Source of the DNA: [Phialemoniopsis] sp. UDSM-2020
Lineage: Eukaryota; Ascomycota; Sordariomycetes; Thyridiales; Thyridiaceae
Length of the DNA stretch: 64,000 nucleotides
Assembly (NCBI GenBank): GCA_018873225.1
Contig: JAEILZ010000004.1
Span: 3,596,001 to 3,660,000, forward strand
Reading direction: 5' to 3'
The notes below the pieces were generated by a model. The model was not told where the DNA came from and did not search any database. It saw nothing but the letters and a program-made list of their open reading frames with translations. Each line of letters begins with the position of its first letter. Position 1 is the first letter of the stretch. This document shows, piece by piece, positions 20,161 to 30,355 of the stretch. Position numbers and translations under genes: made by a program.

Positions 20161-21262
20161 CTACAGGCATTGACTGTAGTAGTCGTTGCTGAACTTGCAA
20201 GTGCTTCCCGACTCACAGACAGTGCATCCCTTGAAGTCCTTACCTCCGCACTGGGCCCAGCGGGTTGCGGTGCAGCCTCCAGGAGCAGGCGAGGTCGTGG
20301 GCGGTGCCGAGGTGGCTGGCTGACTTGAGGTTGGCGGCTTGGTCGACGTTACAAGCGTGCTCTGGGGAGGCGGAGCAGTGGTCGTCGGGTCCGGGCCGGT
20401 CGAGTCGCCACCACCAGGGCATCCTGTTTACCAAAGTTAGCATGGGCCACGGCTACACTGATCATCTTCATGACGTACCAGGGCCAGAGACGCAGGTGGT
20501 AATACTGCCGCTCTCAATGTACACGCCGGACCAGTACAAGTCCTCGTTGGCATCAGCGTACCCGCCGCGCGGCAGCTCCAGCACACCGACGTGCCAGTCG
20601 GCGCCGTTGCTCGACACCGACGCGCTCTGCGGCGCCACGATCTGCTTGAGCGCGTCGCCGCCCGTGCTGTGCCAGAAGCCGACCGTGTTGGCCGAAAAGT
20701 CAATCTCGTAGGCAACATTGTGCCACACGCCCGCCGTCCACTCGGTGCTCCACTTCGTGTTGCCGCCGATGCACCACCGCAAGAGAGTGTCGCTCTCGCC
20801 GGGGGCGCCCGACAGCCAGCCGGCCTTCAGCTCGGTGAAGTGGCTCTCGAAGAAGGCGATCTGGTGCTCGCGGTAGATGGAGGGCGGGTTGGTGTCCTTC
20901 CGCATGAGGGAGAAGTGGTAGAAGACCTTGCCCTGGTTGATGGCGGCCGAGGTCTGCGGGATTAGCTCGGTGCGGCGCATGTTTTGGCCGTTCCAGAAGG
21001 AGGTGCCGTCGAGGGTGATCTTGGCTCCTTGTTTAGAGCCGCCGTCGGCTGGGTTCTTGTAGGACGGAGAGAGGTTGATGTAGGAGGACACGGAGGAGGG
21101 GCCATGTATGTAGTACTGGTAGGGCCCAACCTGGTTGCCCCACGACCAGTTGTTGAGGTCGGCGCTCGACGTCATGTCGTTGAAGCGGCCGTCCCAGAGG
21201 ATGGTGCCTGCCGAGACGGCGGTAATGTACGCGGTGAGCGTAGCCAATGCGGAGGACTTCAT
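20161..21262 (-). CDS. Glucuronan lyase (PL20) with C-terminal CBM1
   Basis: Two exons: 20479-21262 and 20161-20423, joined by a 55-bp intron (GTACGT...CAG). The product has 348 residues. It has a signal peptide ([19 protein letters not shown]), then a PL20 jelly-roll domain: [91 protein letters not shown]. This closely follows Trichoderma glucuronan lyase, which cuts beta-1,4-glucuronan by beta-elimination. A Pro/Thr/Ser linker leads to a complete CBM1 at the C-terminus ([16 protein letters not shown] ... SNDYYSQCL) with its Trp and two Tyr binding residues. It is expected to act outside the cell and be held on cellulose. A TATAAA lies 85 bp upstream. Confidence 0.93.
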
Positions 21263-21345
21263 CTTGGCAATTTGGCTCTGGGGACGAATCGAGTTGAGGA
21301 GAGAGTTGTTGTGAACCAAGGTATGGAAATGGCTACCAGAGCCTC

Positions 21346-21351
21346 TTTATA
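21346..21351 (-). promoter_or_regulatory. TATA box of the PL20 gene
   Basis: TATAAA on the minus strand, about 85 bp upstream of the ATG at 21262. Confidence 0.5.
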
Positions 21352-21905
21352 CTGAAGTCCCTCGAAACCATCGTGAGGACGTACTGCGCTTTTGTGGACC
21401 TCCAGATCGCTTGTTACCGGGTTAGGGATGCAATTCAGGCATTGACAGCCAGCTGACCGCGATCGCGGCCCGCGCAGCACATTGAAAAGGAGTCGCGTAA
21501 GGCACAGAAAAGCTTTAGAGTTGCAATTTCCCGGAACATCAGATTCTAGACCTGGCCATTTCGAGTAAGGCGCGATGCATGATTCCACGGTTCGACGGAT
21601 CCACTGCGGAGGAGCAGGCTCCAGATGCCCGGTTGCTGTATCACGGCGGTCGGAGAACGCACCAATGGGAAAGAAACCTCCGTCATTTCGGAATGCTTAT
21701 ATCTGGGAGCCGCTGGTGCAAAGTTGTTTTCCAATTCAGTGTTTCCCAGAATAGAATACCTGCCTTGTGATTTTAGCTACCTCGTGGCTAGGCATGACTT
21801 TGAATATTGCGATATAGTATAAATAGGCCGACCTGGCCATATGTAATCGCGACTGATATTTATCATTGATCATTTTCTCATGTACTGCCTTGCAGCCACC
21901 ACACC
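21352..21905. other. Intergenic, no gene seen
   Basis: About 0.55 kb between two minus-strand genes; nothing recognisable beyond the PL20 promoter. Confidence 0.4.
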
Positions 21906-22858
21906 CTAGACAAGCAGTGCGCCGAAAATGGCTGCCAAGACTGGAATAAGAACAACCCAAAACAGCCCTCCGCCCCCTTCGCTAGGACGAACACCTGGCG
22001 CCGCATCTGGTGAAGGCGTAACAGTAATTCTTTGTATCATAGTCGTAGTCTTGACCGCGGTGGTTTGTCGAGGCTTAGACGTTGTTGTCTCGGTTTCAGT
22101 TACCCCTTGAGTAGTTACTTGACAGTAGGCCATTAGCTTTCGCCCAAATGGAGCGGCAAGAACAAGGGAGCTGGACTTACGAGCAAATGTATTGCGGTAG
22201 AACGACCGTGGAATCCGGTAGAAGTTTGAGGATTCGAAGCATCCTATCAAACTCCTCACTCCTGTCTCGGCGACGTCGACCGAGTTGAAGATGGTGATGG
22301 TGTCACACAATTGCGTGCCGCTAGATGACTTGAATGAGCATACCAACTGTCAAGATACGGAAGGTCAAGGCAGGAACATACCAATCGCCTCTACCACCGT
22401 TCGCTGCCAGCGCAGTGTGGCCATCGCAAGCAGTGGCGTACGTGCAGAACTCAGAAGCACTGGCACAGCAAGCGCCAAAGGTAGGATCCGCGCCGAAGTA
22501 GGCGCCTGGAGGGCATGTCCAGGAGTACCCTATGATTGTGTACACCCTAATAAGTCTTGTTCTGTAGTATGCCAATACATGTGTACCTACAATAGTTGCT
22601 AGAGGAAAACCAGCCGATGAAGGGATTCCCAGTTCCTGCTCTCTTCTCTTGCTCACGTCTCAGGTCCAGGACCGGCGCTTCAGGCGCAGGCGTGATCTCG
22701 TGGAGTAGCGGCGGGCTAGTTGGCGTCGCGGCAAGCTGGAAAGGCGGCGGCAGGTATTCGGCAGTCTGCTCCTCCGCTTGCTGCTGCTCCAAGTCCGGCT
22801 GCACGGCCGCTACCAGCGCCGCGGCGCCAAGAAGAGCGGGAAGAGCGGAGAAAAGCAT
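21906..22858 (-). CDS. Secreted, C-terminally anchored surface protein
   Basis: Four exons: 22591-22858, 22382-22529, 22181-22320 and 21906-22117 (introns 61, 61 and 63 bp), giving 255 residues. Exon 2 to 3 uses GTATGT...CTAG and reads GGRGD-C-GTQLCDTITIF. It has a signal peptide (MLFSALPALLGAAALVAAV), a Gln/Glu/Pro-rich spacer, and a Cys-rich ectodomain: SWTCPPGAYFGADPTFGACC, FCTYATACDG, QLCDTITIF, GCFESSNFYRIPRSFYRN. A Thr-rich stalk follows, then a terminal hydrophobic segment (LFWVVLIPVLAAIFGALLV) serving as a membrane anchor or GPI signal. The layout resembles a widespread, uncharacterised ascomycete family of single-pass surface proteins. The function is unknown. An alternative final acceptor eight bases downstream would also keep frame. 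Confidence 0.72.
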
Positions 22859-23875
22859 CGTGGCGTCTGTCTCTAGGCATGGAGGGAGGGGGAAAAGTTC
22901 GCGGGATCGTGTGCCACAGCAGCAACCTGGGCTTTTGAACAGCTTCTGCTCCCCCCAGCCCAATCTTTTCAGCTGACCCGACATTCTGAAATCATGACCA
23001 TGCACTAGACAAGGGTTAACTTAAGTCTATTTGGCACTTGCATGCTAAGCTGGTTCCTGTGTGCAATCAGAGGAGACGGTGATGTCTTGGCGTTCAACGG
23101 TCTGCGTAAGAAACGTGCTAAAACGGCGCAAATTTGGACCGGTCGACCCTGGAACGGCCCTTGTCTTATCAAACCGGTCGCCTCGCACGCAGAGGACTTT
23201 TAGACGAAGCTGCTTCTGATAGGGCTGGAGTGGACCAGACTCGCGGTATTTCTTCAAGCTGCTTGGCTTGGTGGAGTGAGATAATTCGGTGGCGTAACGG
23301 GAACCATGCAATCGGCCAAAGCTGATGTCCAGACATCCCTGCAATGGACGAGATGAAGCCCCGAGACGGGACGAGGCACATGCTGACGGAGAGGTAAGCA
23401 AATTGGGCGCAAATAAGCCTTTGTTCAGCTTGCAGAATCCAATGTGTCAAATGCACACCCCATACCCGCATGCTTCGCGACAGGCCGGCAGAGCTCAGTC
23501 CTTCACCCTGTTCGTTTGCAAATGCGTTCCTTGCTGATGCTCACATCGATTACCAGCGACATGGAGCGTGCGTCGCCGTTGCAGCCGCAGATTTGCTACC
23601 AATCCGGGTGCGATCGGCATTGCGGATGACTTCATCAGATCAGCCCTGCCAGGGGACAATGGCCAACGAAAACGTGTCAACCCCAATCAAACATCGCCAA
23701 CAGCGGGTGACTACCGGCTGATCACTCATGCTTGTTTCAAGCGACGTCAGAGCCGTTGAAGAATCTCCGGATGGATAAAACAACATGGATCTCACTGAAA
23801 TCTGATGTCTGACGTTCATCTTTCGCATTTCTTGACCATTCACCGTGAAAAATACGACATTTGAATTTCATCACA
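22859..23875. other. Divergent intergenic region
   Basis: About 1 kb between the surface protein (minus) and the second tubby-like gene (plus). Open frames on both strands lack family resemblance. Confidence 0.4.
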
Positions 23876-24577
23876 ATGGGCATGTTCAAGAAGAAATCCA
23901 AGAACCAGTCGCCTGACTTCAGTGACCCGACAGTCACGTACCACATCAAACAATCACTCAACGGCAAGCTATCAATCACACCGACACCTTCTGGATACCA
24001 GCCCTACACTATCACGCTCGCAAAGAAAAGGGGCTTCCGCGATGCAATCGACGTGGCCATCCACCACTCCGCAGATGCAAAGTCATCACAATCAAACGAC
24101 GTTGTCGGCCACTGCCTAATCCAGGTAATCATGGGCAAGTTTCTAGACTGTCAACTGGGCGATGGCACCGAGGTCAAGATTGCGCGGGAGGGCCTTGCAA
24201 CCTCCTCATCGGCGTCGTACACCCTCGAGACCAAGGACGGACAACACAAGGGCTTCAAGTGGTCACACGACACTGAAGCTCTGGGCGGTCGAACATCGTC
24301 AGACCGAAGGTTGAAACTAGAGGACAAGGACAAGAACGTGATTGCGCGATTCGCGGGTGCTGACACGGGCGTGTCCGAGTTTGGGGTGCTGGAGATCTAT
24401 GACCCAAGAGCAGCGGGCGACAAGGACTGGTGCGGACTGCTGGTTCTGACGGCCGTATGCGTGTATGCTAGGGAGGAGAGGAACAGGGAGAAGAACCAAA
24501 AGAGGAATAATGTTGTCGGGTTTATCGGAAATTGGGGAGGGTTGTTGACAATGGGCATTCCAGCCGGCGGCGGTTGA
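23876..24577 (+). CDS. Tubby-C/LURP-one-like hypothetical protein
   Basis: A single exon of 233 residues starting MGMFKKKSKNQSPDFSDPTV (ATG 23876; the frame continues five codons upstream from a weaker ATG). The order of strands (YHIKQSLNGKLSITPTPSGY, HKGFKWSHDTEA, RRLKLEDKDKNVIARFAGA, GVLEIYDPRA) and the terminal helix (WCGLLVLTAVCVYAREERNR) fit the fungal tubby-C/LURP-one-like group, in which a beta-barrel wraps a central helix. It is shorter than the 11251-12261 protein and lacks the Pro-rich head with NPF and PPxY. No signal peptide is visible, so it is probably intracellular. The biochemical role is unknown. Confidence 0.68.
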   Translation: MGMFKKKSKNQSPDFSDPTVTYHIKQSLNGKLSITPTPSGYQPYTITLAKKRGFRDAIDVAIHHSADAKSSQSNDVVGHCLIQVIMGKFLDCQLGDGTEVKIAREGLATSSSASYTLETKDGQHKGFKWSHDTEALGGRTSSDRRLKLEDKDKNVIARFAGADTGVSEFGVLEIYDPRAAGDKDWCGLLVLTAVCVYAREERNREKNQKRNNVVGFIGNWGGLLTMGIPAGGG

Positions 24578-24675
24578 TCACGCAAAGCTGCATTGTAGGC
24601 GTTACTATGATTATATTCGTTCTATATCTAGCCTGCGTCATTGAAGTCCATCTTATATGATAGTGTCCCTGTCCT

Positions 24676-25456
24676 CTACTCACCAGAATCCTTAATTCTG
24701 CTTCCACCTCGATTGTTCCTGATGATCATCGTCTTATGAGGAACACCGAGCAGGTCAGTCGTCCCGACGTCCTCAAATCCATTGGCCAAGTACAGTCTTG
24801 TTCCAGTTGGGGTGGAGATCAAGAAGCAGTCCTTTCCCTCGCTGGCTGACTTGTCCATACCCCATTGTAGCAGCTGCTTGCCGATACCTTTCCGCTGATG
24901 CGCCGGATCTACGCAGAGGAACGAGAGGTCTGAGACTCAAAGTTAGTACCCACGAATCATGGAAGCCCCCAGAACAGAATTGCTGATTCTTACAGTAGAG
25001 ATCGTCTTTCTCTTTTTCGCCAAACGTCTTGATGCCGATTTCCTCAATCATCTTCTTGGCCTGCGCAAAGATCTCGTGGTCGACACATGGGTACGCGCGA
25101 TCGTACAACTCGGGCCCAACGAGCTCCTTGCCCTGGAGCTTGAAGCCCTCCTTGGTCTCCTCGTCCATCTCCCAGCCTGAGCTGGGCAGATCCCACAAGG
25201 TGTAGCCGACGACCTCTCCATCCTCAGCCGAGGCGCCTTCGACGGCTACGAAGATGGCGGCCGAGGGGTCATAGATCCTGCTCGCGATGCGCCACTTGCG
25301 CCAGATGAGTTGCGTGGTGTGCGGGTCTTGTTCCTTGGAGGCCAGGCGTTCGGGATAGACCACAGCAGAGGCCGGGTCGTGCTCGAAACACGCCGTACTG
25401 ATGCGGGCGATGGAGTCGAGATCGGCAACAGTGGCCGGGCGAATGTGGATAGTCAT
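24676..25456 (-). CDS. GNAT-family N-acetyltransferase
   Basis: Two exons: 24994-25456 and 24676-24929, joined by a 64-bp intron (GTAAGA donor, TACTAAC branch, CTCAG acceptor). The product has 238 residues. It starts MTIHIRPATVADLDSIARIS, the usual first strand and helix of GNAT enzymes. Motif A, the acetyl-CoA pyrophosphate loop, is FLCVDPAHQRKGIGKQLLQW just after the intron, with QRKGIG as the Q/R-x-x-G-x-G signature; motif B follows (CFLISTPTGTRLYLANGFED). Fungal members of this type acetylate small amines or proteins; the substrate is not predictable. It is cytosolic by sequence. It lies tail-to-tail with the tubby-like gene. Confidence 0.87.
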
Positions 25457-26786
25457 GGCTCTCTACTGTGTTCTGGACTGCGAATCCTCCAAGTTGAAGT
25501 TCTCGTCGTAAGGGTTAAGGACTAGGAATTTAAGCAAATCTGGGGAAATATCAACCAACAAGCTTGGCATTCCGACATTTTCAACTCCGCGTGTTCGGCT
25601 TACGTCGGAGTGGATACGCCGGTGGCGTCACTAGGCCGTTACAGGCAGGCTGTTAACTGCCAGCAACTCCACGCAAGCCACATTCGCGGCGGCAACGGCT
25701 TGGCGCTGGAGCTGTCATTGGTATGGCGCAATCCCTTGTGCTGCAGTACGACGCGCGCGCCGGCCATGACTCACTCACCGGCCGGGCCCGGGTCCGAAGG
25801 CTCGGAATTCACACTTACGTGGACATAATCAATGTTTCGAACGATGTGGGCGATGGACGATATGGTGGGCGATTACAAAGCAGTACTATCAGTATATTCA
25901 GAGAGGGGAAAGCCAAAGGACGGGCTGAATATGCACCAAGTATAATGCAACACGTATCCTGACGCTTCACGGTTGAATACAGGCAGTTGCGCGTCGCCTG
26001 CCGTCTTCCATTGACTGCCTTGCGGTCTGCATGAATGTGACAACCGCACGCACACTTAGCCACGCGTACCTCCAGCCAGCCTGTCCTCAATTCTCCCAGC
26101 ATCATACCGATTCAGCCTTGAAATAGAATTTTGGGCAAGTTCTTTCACAGACGAGCCTGTAACATCATACCTGGCCTGTCCTACGGCCCAGCTATACAGG
26201 GAATTCGTCTGAGGCCCCTGATACATTCTAGAGGAGCATACTGCTCTTCATTACTCGTAATGTACGAATCCGTAAGCTGGGGTGATGCCTCTATTTCAGA
26301 ATGAGCAGTCTTCGGAACAGAGGGATTGCGCCGTGCTCAGGCGAGCAGTCTCTTCCGGTAACATTATACAGGGATGGGGGTGCTTGAATAGACCTCGCAC
26401 GAGCTCTACCCAATCTCTAAGGAGCATCTGAACTCCGCAGGAGGTTGTTGCGAACTATCTGGGCCACAGCCCACCTGCAATCTGCTAGAACAGGGTGTCT
26501 AAATCAGTCGCGAGGTCATTGATTTCATCAAGGGTCCTTCGGTCTTTGAAGCCCGACGACACTTGGTATGATTCGCTTCATAGACCCCTCGACCAGGATC
26601 TTGGTAGGGTTGATCTTGCAACCTCGTGGGTTGGAAGCCCTGGTAAGTGGTCAATCCCTGCGAATGGAGCCAGGAGGATTCGGGATTAGCTATATCCTAT
26701 TGCAATTCGGCTTTTGCTTCGTACCTTGCAGGGCCGGATAGTATGCTGGAAACAAAAACTTCAGACAAGAACGATATAATGGAAAG
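25457..26786. other. Long intergenic region with a possible gene relic
   Basis: About 1.3 kb. On the minus strand at 26485-26643 one frame reads like coding sequence (SSGFKDRRTLDEINDLATDL, ending in a stop) but is cut by a TGA at 26578-26580 and has no start; it may be a decayed gene end. Nothing else was recognised. Confidence 0.35.
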
Positions 26787-26793
26787 TATAAAG
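26787..26793 (+). promoter_or_regulatory. TATA box of the small cysteine-rich protein gene
   Basis: TATAAAG, 119 bp upstream of the ATG at 26906. Confidence 0.5.
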
Positions 26794-26905
26794 ATAGGAG
26801 TTGTTCGCCCGTTCATCTTCTATCCTAATTGTCACTCTCTCATCCTCCTTGACTTCTTGACTCAGCTCAAAGTACATCCACATTTCTACAGTCCGGCCCG
26901 CCACA

Positions 26906-27264
26906 ATGCGTCTCGAATCATTTCTTCTCCTCCCGGCCCTCTTCAGCAGCGCATTTGCCACAGTGTACTGTGGATGTAGCAACCATGGCATAGAAAGAGT
27001 CGATCAGGCGAAAACAGATTCTTGCAAAACCCATTACGGTAACGGGATCACAGACGCTTGCAAGCTGATCCAGGGCAAATGTCTCTATCCTAAGTTAGTC
27101 ACCACTCCCGCGATTGCCAATACAGCATGTCCCATTAATAGACGCTTTGGCCTCAATGCGGCCGAAGACTTTCCAATCGGATTTGACTAACGCGACATCT
27201 TCTTAGCACTGACTTATTCATTGTATGCTGTGGAAACTATGGACTAGGTGTTGCTTGTCATTAA
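26906..27264 (+). CDS. Small cysteine-rich secreted protein (effector-like)
   Basis: Two exons: 26906-27093 and 27207-27264. The 113-bp intron has a GTTAGT donor and a GACTAAC branch 17 bases before the TTAG acceptor. The product has 81 residues: signal peptide MRLESFLLLPALFSSAFA, then eight cysteines (YCGC, DSCKTHYGNGITDACK, GKCLYPN, IVCCGNYGLGVACH). Eight paired cysteines in about 63 mature residues is typical of candidate effectors and antimicrobial-type small secreted proteins. Without splicing the frame stays open to 27190 and gives a 94-residue version with six cysteines and a different tail. The clear branch site and the extra CC pair favour the spliced form. No named family was recognised. 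Confidence 0.75.
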
Positions 27265-27846
27265 TTGTGCAAGACTCCGGATATGCAGGGTGGATGGGTT
27301 TGGATGAAAAGCGGAGGGACTTTGTATAAGAAATCTTGTTTGTGCCAGCAACCTAGTTGGTATTTACGATGCGATTCTGGACAGTGTGCTTACTGTATGG
27401 GAAAGAGAGAGTTAGGAGGTAGAAGGCTTAATCATTAGATAGGAACTTGGAAGTGAGGTTAGCTTGTTTGGTGAAAGTACACTAGGTCAACAGGGCCTTT
27501 CCTTTTGGCGTGATTTGCAGCCCAGGTTTTATGAATGTTAGCCGGCCTCGCGACATCCGATGCATCCGTTGCAGCTGAGAGGAATGACCTCTGGCATCGA
27601 TAGAAGTCCTGGTGAAGCACTTACAGGATGCCAAAGCTAATACATGCCATTGGTTGACCCCGTTCCGTTGTTGGTAATTTAGACTAAATAGGGGGATATG
27701 AGGCGGATGTTCCACCGTGGGATTTGACGCGAAGGCGTCGCATCCTTCCTTGGGCGCAGCATACCGAATTATGCAGGTTGTGAATTCCAACGATTTTTAT
27801 GGCCACAAGGGGCAGAATAGACGGCGGATGTTATCTAGTGGCACAG
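27265..27846. other. Intergenic, no gene seen
   Basis: 3' region of the small secreted gene and upstream region of the acyltransferase gene; a 102-codon minus-strand open frame lacks any family resemblance. Confidence 0.4.
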
Positions 27847-27852
27847 TATAAA
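27847..27852 (+). promoter_or_regulatory. TATA box of the acyltransferase gene
   Basis: TATAAA, 134 bp upstream of the ATG at 27986. Confidence 0.5.
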
Positions 27853-27985
27853 GGCGATGACATTTAGACATGTTTGAATCATTTACCTGTAAAGTAAGCT
27901 ATCAATATTGACCCTTTGCTGCAGACTGAAACTTCGACAATCCGAATTGTTCATCGTTTTTCCATACTAAACCGCGTTTTTCATC

Positions 27986-29308
27986 ATGAATTCCCCCACA
28001 GACTCAACCTACGAAATCCATGGTCCGGCATTCACGCTCTCCCTCTCAACCGTGGACCAAGTCCAGGTCCCCATCTACCCAAGCCGCCTGCTCATCTTCT
28101 CCCGCTCAGACGCCTTGCCCGCTGAAGAGACTATCGGTCTTCTGCGAACTGGCATCCAGCGTACAGTCAACGAGATACCTGTTTTGGCCGGCCGGCTGGC
28201 CTACGCACCCAACGAAGGATGGACTGTCACGCCTGATACCCTGCCGCTGCGCGTGCGATACCTTGACGATGTGACCTTTGACGACCTTGCCCAGCGCAAT
28301 TTCCCTGAGGAGATGCTTCCCGCAAACAAGGCCATCTCGGCCCCAGGGTATGGCGACCCCTATGAAGACTTGCGCGCCTGTTTTGTGCAGGTGACCTTCA
28401 TCAAGGGCGGGCTCTTGCTAGCCGTGTCGCGGCACCACGTTGTCATGGGCGGGTACGGCATGACCAAGGTGATCCAGGCGCTCGCACGAAATTGCCGCCG
28501 TGGTTTGACTGCTGAAGGCCCGGACCCAACGCCGGTTATCCTTGACCGCAGTACACTGTTCAAGACATATGAAAGCGGTGATGTGAGCAAAATTGCCTAC
28601 ACGACTGATCCTGCCGCCCAATTCACTCCTTTACCCGGCAAGACCTTCACAAGAACGTACCGCCTGTCGCCAGAGGCGGTCAAGCAACTTAAAAGCGACG
28701 CCTCGCCCGATAACCCGGAACAGTGGATCTCGACGGCGGACGCGGTCTGCGCCCTCTTCTGGAGAGCCCAGGTCAAGGCACGTTTTGGCGCTGGACGCAT
28801 CTCCGGTGGCGACAGGATTCCTCTCAATTTCGCCAAGGACATACGACAACTGCTTGGCTTACCGGAGAACTACATCGGCAATGCGACACTAATGACAGAG
28901 GCCCACATGGTTGTCGATGAACTGCTCGGTGCCAAAGGTCTTGCCAAAGCTGCATATGCTATTCGGAAGACCATTCTGGCAGTCGATGATGCATACGTTG
29001 CAAACTATTTGGCGGTGACCCAGTCGGTCAAGAATCCCTTGGATATGAAGATTTCCACCATGATCGGGCCTGCAGACAAAATGTTCATTCTTACCTCGTG
29101 GAGAGGCTTTGACGCGAGTGGAGAAGACTGGGATCCCTTGCTAGGCACATTTGAGAGGATGCGGCTTCCTCAGGGCGTTGGGGCCCGAGGTGTGTTTGTC
29201 GTGTTGCCTACCCTGAAGGATGGGACTTGGGAGGTCACACTTATGATGGAGGAAGATCTTGGAGAGTCTTTCCTGATTAACCCGGACCTGAAGAGATACA
29301 CGCACTGA
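27986..29308 (+). CDS. BAHD-type acyltransferase, trichothecene 3-O-acetyltransferase-like
   Basis: A single exon of 440 residues, a normal length for this family. The fold landmarks are present: QVPIYPSRLLIFSRSD, TVNEIPVLAGRL, the FWRAQVKARF helix near the middle, and a C-terminal ILTSWRGFDASGEDW segment at the DFGWG position. The catalytic block reads VSRHHVVMGGYGM at about 148-160: the two histidines of HHxxxDG are there, but the Asp position is Gly. In BAHD enzymes the His is the base and the Asp is structural, so activity may be kept, altered or lost. Relatives transfer acetyl or other acyl groups from CoA to hydroxyls of secondary metabolites or toxins. The substrate is unknown. Confidence 0.85.
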   Translation: MNSPTDSTYEIHGPAFTLSLSTVDQVQVPIYPSRLLIFSRSDALPAEETIGLLRTGIQRTVNEIPVLAGRLAYAPNEGWTVTPDTLPLRVRYLDDVTFDDLAQRNFPEEMLPANKAISAPGYGDPYEDLRACFVQVTFIKGGLLLAVSRHHVVMGGYGMTKVIQALARNCRRGLTAEGPDPTPVILDRSTLFKTYESGDVSKIAYTTDPAAQFTPLPGKTFTRTYRLSPEAVKQLKSDASPDNPEQWISTADAVCALFWRAQVKARFGAGRISGGDRIPLNFAKDIRQLLGLPENYIGNATLMTEAHMVVDELLGAKGLAKAAYAIRKTILAVDDAYVANYLAVTQSVKNPLDMKISTMIGPADKMFILTSWRGFDASGEDWDPLLGTFERMRLPQGVGARGVFVVLPTLKDGTWEVTLMMEEDLGESFLINPDLKRYTH

Positions 29309-29428
29309 GTGTCACTAGTTCCTGGTGAATACCTACTTCGAAGGAGCATGAAGTAAAGACATTGTAGAAGTACTCGGATTTAGTGCATAAGCTCTGTAGC
29401 TATGCAAAATACACATGTCCTTTCCTTG

Positions 29429-29763
29429 CTAGTTCTTCTCCTTTCCGCATCTGTCCTTTTCCTCCATCTTCTCGATCGTGCGGCGTAAAACCAACACCAA
29501 CCCCAGCAGGATTCCCACGGCAAATGACATCATCAAGCACACGGAGGGTAGGACCGCATCGGCGACGGACCAGCAAGCTGTACAGCAGTCGGGTTTGTGG
29601 GGCATGGCCCGGATCGCGGCAAGGGAAGCGGCAAGACGGCTGCTGTACATGGCGTTAGGCCTGTGTACTTTTCATGGAAGATTGAGGCTTACATAGTTGG
29701 GAAAGTTGGGGTAGGGGCGTCCTCAGTGAAAACGGTGGTGGTGGTGGTGATTGTGATGGTCAT
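29429..29763 (-). CDS. Small single-pass membrane protein
   Basis: Two exons: 29693-29763 and 29429-29642, with a 50-bp intron (GTAAGC donor, CCTAAC branch, TACAG acceptor) that joins the frames exactly. The product has 94 residues and starts MTITITTTTTVFTEDAPTPT. A cysteine pair lies in the middle (KPDCCTACWSVADA), followed by one strong transmembrane segment (SFAVGILLGLVLVL) and a short basic cytosolic tail (RRTIEKMEEKDRCGKE). The classical splice signals and the frame match support a real gene rather than chance, even though exon 1 is only 24 codons. The family and function are unknown. It lies tail-to-tail with the acyltransferase. Confidence 0.6.
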
Positions 29764-30355
29764 GATGACGCTGATCGGGGGATGCTGCTATTGTGCTGCT
29801 CTGTAATATGATTACATGAGACTGTCCGAATTACTAAGACTAGAAGGTACATTGATAATTCGTGACTTCTTGCTTCTTTCATGCTCCCCTTCGGCTGCAT
29901 TCGGCATAGAAGGAGGATGATTGTGAAGGAAGGAAGAAGGACGGACAAGAAGCCTGGGGGTGGGGAATACCATGCATTATTACACTCCGTTGCGTTTTCA
30001 CTACCGTGAACCCTTGAGAGAGATCAACCTTGGTAGAAGCCGACCACAACCACAGCTCAACGTGACCAGCCGTATTTCGAAAGCAATGCGAAGCTTGTGA
30101 CCAGGTAGCGCGACTGGCCATGCGAGAGGCTCAAAGATCATCAATTCCTCTGGTTGATCTATCTCTCACATATAGTCCAAGTGGGTGACAGATTAGTCGA
30201 CGGTTTCCCTTTCAAAAGTACCTCAATCTTCAACTGGTCACCCAGGATTATCCCACTACCTAAGTGGATATAGATCCACCAGTCTGTTATTAACTTGGGT
30301 AGAGAATGATCCAAAACCGTCAAGCTTTCTGACAGCCACTTGTGGTCATACTATC
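29764..30355. other. Intergenic, no gene seen
   Basis: Upstream of the small membrane protein and downstream of the monooxygenase. A weak inverted arrangement (gtgggtgac ... ggtcaccca) is present at 30181-30246; no gene was seen. Confidence 0.4.
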
